From Ensifer adhaerens (lineage in GTDB: Bacteria; Pseudomonadota; Alphaproteobacteria; Rhizobiales; Rhizobiaceae), in NCBI RefSeq assembly GCF_002940685.1, contig NZ_PNFP01000022.1:34594-98593 (forward strand): DNA of 64,000 bases, read 5' to 3'. Below, piece by piece: positions 34,340-42,732 of the stretch. Below the pieces are notes generated by a model that was given only the letters and a program-made list of their open reading frames with translations, was not told where the DNA came from and ran no database searches. Numbering within the stretch: the first letter of the stretch is position 1; each line of letters starts with the position of its first letter. The translations under genes were made by a program, and so were the position numbers.

Positions 34340-35766
34340 CCACGTCCAGATTTCTGCTCCTCTTCAGCTCCCTCGCCATCGCCGGCGGGGGAGGGTACGC
34401 GGCTGGCACGCACGGTCTTGCCACCCACATCAACAAGATCATCTCCGAGCAGGCGCTCGGGGAAACCATGCCACCAGCAGCCGAGCCGGCTGGCAAGGTC
34501 ATCTACTACAGGCATCCGGACGGCCTACCGGAATATGCTGCAACGCCGAGGAAAACCGCCGACGGTCGTGATTTCATCGGCGTTCGCGAGAGCGAGGACG
34601 TCGCATTCGAGACGGTGAAGAAGGCCACGGCTGAAAAGGTCGAAGCGCCGCCGACCACGGGCGAGCGAAAGATCCTCTACTACCGCAACCCGATGGGCCT
34701 TCCGGATACGTCGAAGGTGCCGAAGAAGGACACCATGGGCATGGACTATCTTCCCGTCTATGACGGCGAGGAGGCTGACAGCTCCGTCGTCAAGGTCTCA
34801 CTCGGCAAGCTTCAGCGGACCGGAGTAAAGACGGCGACGGCGGAGAACGCCATCGTCAGCCGCCAGGTGCGGGTGCCGGGAACGATCACATTCGACGAGC
34901 GGCTCGTCCGGATCGTCTCGATGCGCGTCAACGCCTTCATCGAGGGCGTCGCCGATGTGACGACCGGCGACCGGGTGCTGAAGGGCGACGAACTCTTCCG
35001 CTTCTTCTCCAAGGACATCGCCAGGGCCGGGGCCGAATACGCCACGGAACTACGCGGCGGCGGCAAACCGGACCTCGATGTCGGCGGTGCATTGCAACTG
35101 CGCAATCTCGGTGTGCCGGAAGAGACCGTCAAAGCGATCGCCCAAAGCCGGACTGTTCCCAGAAGCATCGCCTATCTGTCGCCAAGCGACGGCGTGGTTC
35201 TCGAGCGCAGCGCGACGACGGGCATGATGGCGGAAGCGGGCGACGTCCTGTTCCGCATTGCCGACATGTCGAAGGTATGGGTGGTCGCCGACGTTCCTGA
35301 ATTCGACGCCGCCACCATCCGCAAGGGCGCGCAGGCGACAGTCCGGGTGAGGAATTTGCCAGGCAAGACCTTCGAGGGGACTGTCGATCTGATCTATCCC
35401 GAGCTTCAGTCGCAAACGCGAACGACCAAGGTGAGGATCGAGCTTTCAAACGCCGAAGGTCTGCTGCTCGCGAACATGTACGCCGAAGTCGAGATCGCCT
35501 CGGGCGAACAGGCGCCGGTCGTCGCGGTGCCCAACAGCGCCGTCATCGACACGGGCGACCGGCAGGTGGTGTTCGTCGACAGGGGAGAAGGCCGCTTTGA
35601 ACCGCGCGACGTCACACTCGGAATGCGCGGCGACGACCGGACGGAGATCAGGAAAGGGGTCGAAGCCGGAGAGAAGATCGTCGTCTCCGCGAACTTCCTG
35701 CTCGATGCCGAGAGCAACCTCAATGCGGCGCTGAACGTCCTCACGGCGGGCGAGGTGAAGCCATGA
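34336..35766 (+). CDS. cusB: Cu/Ag efflux RND periplasmic adaptor (CusB-like) with two heavy-metal-binding modules
   Basis: 476 residues from a GTG overlapping the FixH-like stop. An N-terminal anchor or signal (residues 7-25) is followed by two copies of a heavy-metal-binding module: VIYYRHPDGLPEYAATPRK (55-73, degenerate, without Met) and ILYYRNPMGLPDTSKVPKK with MGMDYLPVY (113-142, the canonical CusB form). Then come the barrel-sandwich and alpha-hairpin region and the beta-barrel (VWVVADVPEFDAATIRKG). It links CusA to an outer-membrane channel and hands metal to the pump. No CusC gene is seen in the window. Confidence 0.9.
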   Translation: MTTSRFLLLFSSLAIAGGGGYAAGTHGLATHINKIISEQALGETMPPAAEPAGKVIYYRHPDGLPEYAATPRKTADGRDFIGVRESEDVAFETVKKATAEKVEAPPTTGERKILYYRNPMGLPDTSKVPKKDTMGMDYLPVYDGEEADSSVVKVSLGKLQRTGVKTATAENAIVSRQVRVPGTITFDERLVRIVSMRVNAFIEGVADVTTGDRVLKGDELFRFFSKDIARAGAEYATELRGGGKPDLDVGGALQLRNLGVPEETVKAIAQSRTVPRSIAYLSPSDGVVLERSATTGMMAEAGDVLFRIADMSKVWVVADVPEFDAATIRKGAQATVRVRNLPGKTFEGTVDLIYPELQSQTRTTKVRIELSNAEGLLLANMYAEVEIASGEQAPVVAVPNSAVIDTGDRQVVFVDRGEGRFEPRDVTLGMRGDDRTEIRKGVEAGEKIVVSANFLLDAESNLNAALNVLTAGEVKP

Positions 35767-38700
35767 TCGCGAACGTCATTGCCTGGTCTGCCCGCAATCT
35801 GGTGCTGATCATCGTCGGCGCAGCACTGTCGATCGCCGCGGGGATCTACTCGCTGCGCTCGCTTCCGCTCGACGCCATCCCCGACCTCTCTGACGTGCAG
35901 GTTATCGTCTTCACCGACTATCCCGGCCAGGCACCGCAGGTGGTCGAGGACCAGGTCACTTATCCGCTGACGACGTCGATGCTGACAGTCCCCCGGTCGA
36001 AGGTCGTGCGCGGCTTCTCGTTCTTCGGCATCTCCTTCGTCTACGTCATCTTCGAGGACGGGACCGATCCCTATTGGGCGCGAAGTCGTGTGCTCGAGTA
36101 CCTCAACGCCGCCGCAAGCCGGCTTCCCGACGGCGTCTCGCCGAGCCTCGGCCCGGACGCCACAGGTGTCGGCTGGGTCTACCAATACGCCCTTGTTGCC
36201 AAAGAGCTGTCGCTCGCCGAGCTGCGCTCGCTGCAGGACTGGGTCGTGCGCTTCGCCGCCTCGAAGTCCGATGGTGTCGCAGAGGTGGCGAGTGTCGGCG
36301 GTTTCGTCAAACAGTATTCCGTCGTCGTCGATCCGGCGCGCCTGCGCGCCCAGAACGTGACACTGAAACAGATCGTCGACGCGGTCCGCGCCAGCAATCG
36401 GGACGTCGGCGGGCGAACAGTCGAGATTTCGGAATTCGAATTCATGGTCCGCGGCCGCGGCTATCTGCAAGGCATCAAGGACATCGAGAACATCGTGCTG
36501 ATGACCGAAGGCGGAGCTCCACTGCGCCTCGGCGACGTCGCGCGGGTCGAAACGGTCCCCGACGAGCGACGTGGCATCACCGAGCTCAACGGCGAAGGCG
36601 AGGTCGCAAGCGGCATCGTGCTGCAGCGGGTCGGCGAGAACGCCCTCAACGTCATTGATAGCACCAAGAAGAGCCTGGCGGCGATCAAGGATAGCCTGCC
36701 GGCTGGCACCGAAATCGTTCCGGTCTATGACCGTTCGGAGCTGATCAAGGCGGCGATCGAGACGCTCAAGGGCACGCTGGTCGAAGAGTCGATCATCGTC
36801 GCCCTGGTGACGATCGCCTTCCTCCTGCATGTGCGGAGCGCGCTCGTCGCCATCATCATGTTACCGATCGGCATCCTGATCTCCTTCATCGCGATGCGGG
36901 CGCTCGGCATCGGGGCGAACATCATGAGCCTCGGCGGCATAGCGATTGCCATCGGTGCGATGATCGATGCGGCGATCGTCATGATCGAGAACGCCCACAA
37001 GCACCTGGAGCGCGCGCCACCCGACAGGCCGCGTACCGAGATCCTGATCGAAGCGGCAAGCGAAGTAGGCCCGGCGCTGTTCTTCAGCCTGCTGATCATC
37101 ACCGTGTCGTTCCTGCCGATCTTCACACTGGAATCGCAGGAGGGGCGGTTGTTCGGACCGCTTGCCTTCACGAAGACCTTCGCGATGGCGGCGGCAGCCC
37201 TGCTGTCGGTGACCCTCGTTCCGGCACTGATGGTCCTGTTCGTGCGTGGCCGGATCGTGCCCGAGCACAAGAACCCGCTCAACCGCTTCCTGATCTGGAC
37301 CTACCGCCCGATCATTGCCGGCGTGCTGCGCGCAAAGACCATCACGATCCTGCTCGCGGTCGCAGCCCTCGCCGCAACGGTCTGGCCGGCGCGCCAGATC
37401 GGCAGCGAGTTCATGCCGACCTTGAACGAAGGCACGCTGATGTACATGCCGACGACCTTGCCCGGCCTGTCGGTGAGCAAGGCGGCTGAGTTGATGCAGA
37501 CCCAGGACCGCATCATCAAGTCCTTTCCGGAGGTCGAGACGGTCTTCGGCAAGGCGGGCAGGGCGCTGACCGCCACCGACCCCGCGCCGACGGAGATGTT
37601 CGAGACGATCATCACCCTGAAGCCGAAGTCGGAATGGCGTCCGGGCGTGACCATCGACAGCCTCAAGCGGGAGATGGACGCGGCGTTGCAGTTTCCCGGT
37701 GTCTCAAACGCCTGGACCATGCCGATCCGCGCCCGCATCGACATGTTGTCGACGGGCATCCGCACGCCCGTGGGCGTGAAGGTCTACGGGAGCGACCTCA
37801 AGGAGATGGAACGGATGGCGCGCGACATCGAGACGGTGTTGAAGGCGATCCCCGGCACGTCGAGCGCCTATGCCGAGCGTATCATTGGGGGATACTTCCT
37901 CGACATTGTGCCTGACCGCACGGCACTCGGGCGCTACGGCCTCAGCATCGGCGACGTCCAGGATGTGATCTCCACGGCGCTTGGGTCCGAAGTGGTCACC
38001 CGGACGGTCGAGGGAGGGGAGCGCTACGGCGTTGCCGTCCGTTACCCGCGGGCCTTCCGCAGCGATCCGCAGTCGATCGCCCGTGATGTCCAGGTCGCGC
38101 TTCCCGGCGGCGGTACGGTGCCGCTCGGCGCGGTCGCCGACGTCAAGCTCGAACGCGGTGCGACGACGATCCGGACCGAGAATGGCCAGCTTGCGGTCTA
38201 TATCTTCGTCGATATTGCCGACCGCGACCTCGGCGGCTATGTCGCCGAAGCTCAGGAGGCCGTCGCAAAGACCGTGTCGCTACCATCGGGCTATTCGGTC
38301 GCCTGGAGCGGGCAGTACGAATATCTGGAACGGGCAAAGGCGCGCCTCGCAATCGTCGTGCCACTGACGCTCGCGCTGATCTTCCTGCTGCTCTACCTGA
38401 ACTTCAGGGCACTGACGGAAACCCTCATCGTCATGCTGTCGCTGCCCTTCGCGCTCGTTGGCGGCATATGGCTGATGTGGTGGTTGGGCTTCAATGCATC
38501 GGTGGCGGTGGTCGTCGGCTTCATTGCGCTAGCCGGCGTGGCGGCTGAGACGGGTGTAATCATGCTGATCTATCTCGACCAGGCGCTTCGCGAGAGGCGT
38601 GAAGAATGCGCCAGCGAAAAGCGCGCCTTCACGCGGGACGACCTGCATCACGCGATCATGGTCGGAGCCGTGGAAAGGGTGCGACCGAAGATGATGACGG

Positions 38701-38936
38701 TGGTCGCGATCACCGCGGGGCTGGTGCCGATCCTCTGGAGTACCGGGGCCGGATCGGAAATCATGCAGCGCATCGCCGTGCCGATGATCGGCGGCATGAT
38801 TTCGTCGACGGTGCTGACGCTCGCCGTCATCCCGGCAATCTACGGACTGGTGAAGGGCTGGCGGCTGCCAGCCCGCGCCGACGAACGGCCAGCGGTCGAG
38901 GCCGCCGAGATGACGCTCAAGGAAGCGGCCGAATGA
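35763..38936 (+). CDS. cusA: Cu/Ag RND efflux pump (CusA/CzcA family)
   Basis: 1057 residues, full length for a heavy-metal RND pump, with twelve predicted helices in the usual 1+5+1+5 layout and two large periplasmic loops. The N-terminus has the family stretch LPLDAIPDLSDVQVIV, helix 4 carries GIAIAIGAMIDAAIVMIENAHK, and NAWTMPIRARIDMLSTGIRT includes Met residues of the metal site, placing it in the monovalent Cu/Ag branch. It uses the proton gradient to expel metal from the periplasm. Start overlaps the CusB stop by 4 bp. Confidence 0.92.
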   Translation: MIANVIAWSARNLVLIIVGAALSIAAGIYSLRSLPLDAIPDLSDVQVIVFTDYPGQAPQVVEDQVTYPLTTSMLTVPRSKVVRGFSFFGISFVYVIFEDGTDPYWARSRVLEYLNAAASRLPDGVSPSLGPDATGVGWVYQYALVAKELSLAELRSLQDWVVRFAASKSDGVAEVASVGGFVKQYSVVVDPARLRAQNVTLKQIVDAVRASNRDVGGRTVEISEFEFMVRGRGYLQGIKDIENIVLMTEGGAPLRLGDVARVETVPDERRGITELNGEGEVASGIVLQRVGENALNVIDSTKKSLAAIKDSLPAGTEIVPVYDRSELIKAAIETLKGTLVEESIIVALVTIAFLLHVRSALVAIIMLPIGILISFIAMRALGIGANIMSLGGIAIAIGAMIDAAIVMIENAHKHLERAPPDRPRTEILIEAASEVGPALFFSLLIITVSFLPIFTLESQEGRLFGPLAFTKTFAMAAAALLSVTLVPALMVLFVRGRIVPEHKNPLNRFLIWTYRPIIAGVLRAKTITILLAVAALAATVWPARQIGSEFMPTLNEGTLMYMPTTLPGLSVSKAAELMQTQDRIIKSFPEVETVFGKAGRALTATDPAPTEMFETIITLKPKSEWRPGVTIDSLKREMDAALQFPGVSNAWTMPIRARIDMLSTGIRTPVGVKVYGSDLKEMERMARDIETVLKAIPGTSSAYAERIIGGYFLDIVPDRTALGRYGLSIGDVQDVISTALGSEVVTRTVEGGERYGVAVRYPRAFRSDPQSIARDVQVALPGGGTVPLGAVADVKLERGATTIRTENGQLAVYIFVDIADRDLGGYVAEAQEAVAKTVSLPSGYSVAWSGQYEYLERAKARLAIVVPLTLALIFLLLYLNFRALTETLIVMLSLPFALVGGIWLMWWLGFNASVAVVVGFIALAGVAAETGVIMLIYLDQALRERREECASEKRAFTRDDLHHAIMVGAVERVRPKMMTVVAITAGLVPILWSTGAGSEIMQRIAVPMIGGMISSTVLTLAVIPAIYGLVKGWRLPARADERPAVEAAEMTLKEAAE

Positions 38937-39190
38937 CGAATGGAGGCCATGCGCCGCGGTCTGGGCCGGCATCGCGCCACGCGGCTACGCTCCCGGTTGT
39001 CGAAGAACGGTTGCGCTTCGACGGCGGCGAGGAACCATCAAGGCGTTCAGACACCCGCGTGTCGGGCATGCGAAGCCGTAGGCAGACGAGGGGTGCGGAA
39101 CCCGCTGCAGCCAACGAGAAATGCGACGTGAGCGAAACGATCGCGGGCGCGCACCCGGCAAGAACTGCGTCACGTCGGCTCTCGTTATGA
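38933..39190 (+). CDS. Hypothetical small protein coupled to cusA (85 aa)
   Basis: The ATG overlaps the cusA stop (ATGA). The product is hydrophilic and Arg/Ala/Gly-rich (RSDTRVSGMRSRRQTRGAEPAAANEKCD), with a single Cys and no predicted helix or signal peptide. No family is recognised. Translational coupling is the only positive sign, and the composition is also that expected of chance open reading in GC-rich DNA. Confidence 0.3.
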   Translation: MTNGGHAPRSGPASRHAATLPVVEERLRFDGGEEPSRRSDTRVSGMRSRRQTRGAEPAAANEKCDVSETIAGAHPARTASRRLSL

Positions 39191-39228
39191 CTTTTCGCAC
39201 GCCCGCCGGGTGTCCTCACTCAACCAAA

Positions 39229-39828
39229 TCAGTTGCTGTCATTCGACGGTCCGTAGACGAACCATGTGGTGAGTTGAGCTGAGTTGCAGCAGCCGGTAAT
39301 CTTCATCAGGCGGGCGCGGTGGGACTCAATGGTGCGCACCGAGAGGTCCAGCTCCTTGGCGATACGGGCATTGGTCTTGCCCTGCGAAACCAGCGTGAGG
39401 ATCTGATGTTGGCGTTCGGTGAGGGAAACCTGCGGGCTGGTTGTCGGACGATTCAATCTCTGGAAACAGTAGAGGGCATGCGCGAAGGGATCCTCGTGCT
39501 GGAAGCTCTTGCCCGTCACTTGGCACCAGAAGCGCTGGCCCGTTACGGCCATCATGATGCGCTCGTCATAATAGCTGCGGCTTCCCGGAAGGTGTTCGAG
39601 CCACATCCTGCCGGTGCGGATGAAGTCGGAAATCTTCGGATAGAGGACCGCAAAACTGCGGTCGATCAAGTCAGTGCGGCCGTATCCGAACAGCTCGGCG
39701 AAGGCATTGTTGCAGTCGCGGATGATCCGGTGGGTCGCATAGACCATCGGCACGGGGATCTCCTCCAGCGAGAAGCGCAGGTGCGCCTCTCCCGTTGAGC
39801 CCGCGATTGTCGTGGCACGTTGCTTCAT
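39229..39828 (-). CDS. PAS-LuxR type transcriptional regulator
   Basis: 199 residues. A PAS-like sensor domain (about 20-125: EEIPVPMVYATHRIIRDCNNAFAELFGYGRTDLIDRSFAVLYP) is joined to a LuxR-type HTH (about 135-195: LTERQHQILTLVSQGKTNARIAKELDLSVRTIESHRARLMK). There is no receiver domain, so it is not a response regulator. It is divergent from the CoA-transferase genes with a 76-bp gap, and is the obvious candidate to control them; the PAS domain may bind an acid or heme ligand. Confidence 0.87.
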   Translation of the reverse strand: MKQRATTIAGSTGEAHLRFSLEEIPVPMVYATHRIIRDCNNAFAELFGYGRTDLIDRSFAVLYPKISDFIRTGRMWLEHLPGSRSYYDERIMMAVTGQRFWCQVTGKSFQHEDPFAHALYCFQRLNRPTTSPQVSLTERQHQILTLVSQGKTNARIAKELDLSVRTIESHRARLMKITGCCNSAQLTTWFVYGPSNDSN

Positions 39829-39904
39829 GCAGTAGAAATACTGCTAACAGGCGCCCCTGTTCAAGGCGTAGCTTTCTTCCGCAATCAGTCCTGTGGGAGG
39901 CAGC

Positions 39905-40620
39905 ATGCGGAAAATCTACAGTGATGCGACGACGGCCCTGGCGGGGCTGCTCAAGGACGGCATGACGATCATGGCGGGGGGCTTCGGCCTTTGCGGCATC
40001 CCCGAAACGCTCATTGGTGCCGTGCGCCTGTCGGGCGCGCGCGGGCTGACCATCATCTCCAATAACGCCGGCGTCGATGGCGTCGGCCTCGGACTGCTGT
40101 TGGAAACGCGTCAGGTCGACAAGATGATCTCGTCTTATGTCGGCGAGAATGCACTCTTCGCGCAGCAATATCTTGCCGGGGAGCTTCAAATCGAATTCAA
40201 TCCGCAGGGCACGCTCGCAGAGCGCATCCGCGCCGGCGGCGCTGGCATCCCTGCCTTCTACACCAGGACGGGTGTCGGTACGGAGATCGCCGAAGGGAAG
40301 GACGTGCGTGAATTCAGCGGCGACCTCTACGTCATGGAAACCGGCCTGTTCGCCGATCTCGCCCTGGTGCACGCCTATCTCGGCGATACGAACGGCAATC
40401 TCGTTTATCGCAAGACGGCGCGCAACTTCAATCCGATGATGGCGACCGCAGCCCACACCACGGTGGCGGAGGTCGAGCGGTTGGTCGACCCCGGCGCCCT
40501 CGATCCTGACCATATACACACGCCCGGCATCTATATCTCGCGTCTCATCGAGGTGCAGGACGTGGTGAAACGGATCGAAAAGCGCACAGTGCGGGCACGG
40601 GAACAGGAGGGGGTTAACTA

Positions 40621-40621
<1 letters not shown>
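39905..40621 (+). CDS. scoA: 3-oxoacid CoA-transferase subunit A
   Basis: 238 residues from the ATG with GGGAGG four bases upstream; a GTG four codons earlier is less likely. The CoA-transferase family I alpha pattern is clear: the glycine-rich [17 protein letters not shown] and later [31 protein letters not shown] with [10 protein letters not shown]. The length fits ScoA/AtoD. Together with subunit B it moves CoA from succinyl-CoA to acetoacetate or a related 3-oxoacid. Separated from subunit B by one overlapping base (TAATG). Confidence 0.92.
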
Positions 40622-41262
<641 letters not shown>

Positions 41263-41431
41263 CGTGCCTCGTGGCCGCCGCGTGACCATTCAACGACGAG
41301 CGTCGGACCGGCGCCCGTCAGACTGTCTGCCGAGCCTCGTTGGGTTCAGCCTCCAAGATGGCGTTTCACGCCCGAGGGTAAACTTGCGTCTGCTGTGTCT
41401 TGAGCGGTCGCGGGCTATTGCCGGCGGCAGG

Positions 41432-41572
41432 TACCTCGGCGGCTCCGAAGGGGTCAATTCCGTTGTTCATCAGCTGAACAAGGAGCTGACCATCAACATG
41501 ATGCTCGGTGGCGCGAAAACGATCGAAGAGGTCAAGAACATAAGGCTATATGCCGACGAGGACTTCGAGTAA
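41432..41572 (+). pseudogene. C-terminal remnant of a lactate-oxidase-like FMN alpha-hydroxy-acid dehydrogenase
   Basis: The 46 codons before the stop at 41572 read YLGGSEGVNSVVHQLNKELT, then NMMLGGAKTIEEVK, which is the C-terminal end of lactate oxidase/L-lactate dehydrogenase-type FMN enzymes (ALGGSEGV..LNKEL..TMQLAG..TIEDVK). Nothing upstream in this or other frames restores the barrel or the FMN site; the upstream codons in the same frame look random. It is therefore a fragment of a deleted gene. A terminator follows it, perhaps the original one. Confidence 0.65.
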
Positions 41573-41597
41573 CGCCTGACGGTATCGTGGTGCACAC

Positions 41598-41660
41598 GGC
41601 GGCGATTTCGTCGTCGCCTCTGACCGTTGACGAACCCGTCGATATTTCGGCGGGTTTTGT
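41598..41660 (+). terminator. Tandem terminator hairpins
   Basis: A first hairpin at 41598-41618 (GGCGGCGA, loop TTTCG, TCGTCGCC, one wobble pair) is followed by a second at 41633-41656 (AACCCGTCG, loop ATATTT, CGGCGGGTT, one wobble) and then TTGTCTT. The second has the stem and T-rich tail of a Rho-independent terminator. It would stop transcription from scoAB and the old lactate-oxidase-like gene. Confidence 0.6.
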
Positions 41661-41836
41661 CTTGGCGTTCACGTCGGTCCGTTGCTGCCGGCGCGAGGTG
41701 TCCGGGTGCATGCCCTAAGCTGCGTTTGCTGGCGCCGTTCGACGCAGGCGCAAAGGCGAACCAGGCCCTTGAACGCGAGAGGCAAACCCATATAGAAGGC
41801 AGCTTCAGATACTGAAGGAGATTTAATATCAAGAAG

Positions 41837-42067
41837 TTGGTTCAAGTTGTTATCGTCATTTCCGTTGCGGTCGTGGTGATGTTTGGTGGGCGCTGGTACA
41901 TGTATGTCGCGTTTGGCGAAAGCCCTTATGACGAGGTAGGAATCGCGCTGAATGGCTACATGCCGCTCCCCTTGCGGAGATGGGGCTGCCAGAAGATGCA
42001 ATCGAGGTTCGAAGGCACACCTCCGCCTTACTGGTGCAGTGGACCGGATGGGCGCAGCTGGCTCTGA
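41837..42067 (+). CDS. Small membrane-anchored protein with non-ATG start (76-79 aa)
   Basis: An N-terminal hydrophobic helix (VQVVIVISVAVVVMFGG) is followed by a short soluble tail with three Cys (GCQKMQSRFEG, PPYWCSGPDGRSWL). AAGGAG lies at 41815-41820. The first usual start codon is TTG at 41837, 16 bases away; the best-spaced codon is ATC at 41828 (reading ATC AAG AAG TTG), which looks like a mutated ATG of an MKKL start. The tail pattern ESPYDEVGI..MPLPLRRWGC resembles small exported proteins of rhizobia as I recall them, without a named family. Confidence 0.5.
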   Translation: MVQVVIVISVAVVVMFGGRWYMYVAFGESPYDEVGIALNGYMPLPLRRWGCQKMQSRFEGTPPPYWCSGPDGRSWL

Positions 42068-42281
42068 TTTTCGAATTCACTCGGCGGCTCGCACCGCCCC
42101 GGTCGCTCCGCATCGCCACAAGTGAAGGTGGCAGCATTGGCTGGTTGGGTCTTGTGGGTCCGTAGCTCGTGATCCGGTTCGTCTGCCCGTTCATCGACCG
42201 ATTCACGATCTTACCGGCAACGTCAACGACGCTCGTGCTGACACGTCCCTGGTTTCGGGGAGTTCGGCATCGGATTTTGGA

Positions 42282-42730
42282 TCAACTCGATCCAGCCGTT
42301 CTTAGTGGCGCGTCCACTCGGGACTGGTCGCCGCTCTCGCACAGAACCTCGGTCAGGTATTCGAGCAGGCTCCCCACGGCTGGCGAGAGCGCCTTCGTCG
42401 AAGGGGAAACTGCGTAGATCGCGCTTGCCTCGGGATAAGCAACAGGAAATAGCGGTATCAGTCGGCCAGTTTCAAGATCATCAAGAATCATGAGGCGGCT
42501 GGCAACCAGGCATTGCGGGTTGCCACCCAGGTGGCGGGTTTGGAGCGTCGTGTGCTCGTGGGGATCGATGCCTTCCTGAATGGCCTTCGCCGATGACATC
42601 GACGCGCCGGTTAAGGCATTTGAGCTGCAAGTCGATTTTCGGAATTCGAAAGGGCAGCGCCAGTTCGACTCAAGGGCGCAAAGCTCGGAGACCGCCGCCG
42701 AGCGCTGCCTTAGGAATGCGGAAGCATGCA
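42282..42730 (-). pseudogene. LysR-family regulator remnant (C-terminal half, frameshifted)
   Basis: On the minus strand the frame ending at 42282 encodes the end of a LysR effector domain: PQCLVASRLMILDDLETGRL, then YAVSPSTKALSP and VGSLLEYLTEVL. About 50 codons upstream a second frame holds another typical piece, IDLQLKCLNRRVDVIGEG, so a frameshift or small deletion separates them. No helix-turn-helix remains before the GGDEF gene end at 42733. This is a decayed regulator. Confidence 0.6.
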
Positions 42731-42732
42731 GG

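Noticed and set aside
42169..42417. 82-codon plus-strand ORF, checked as a transposase remnant
   Set aside because: No transposase motif or terminal inverted repeats were found; the right half is antisense to the LysR remnant.
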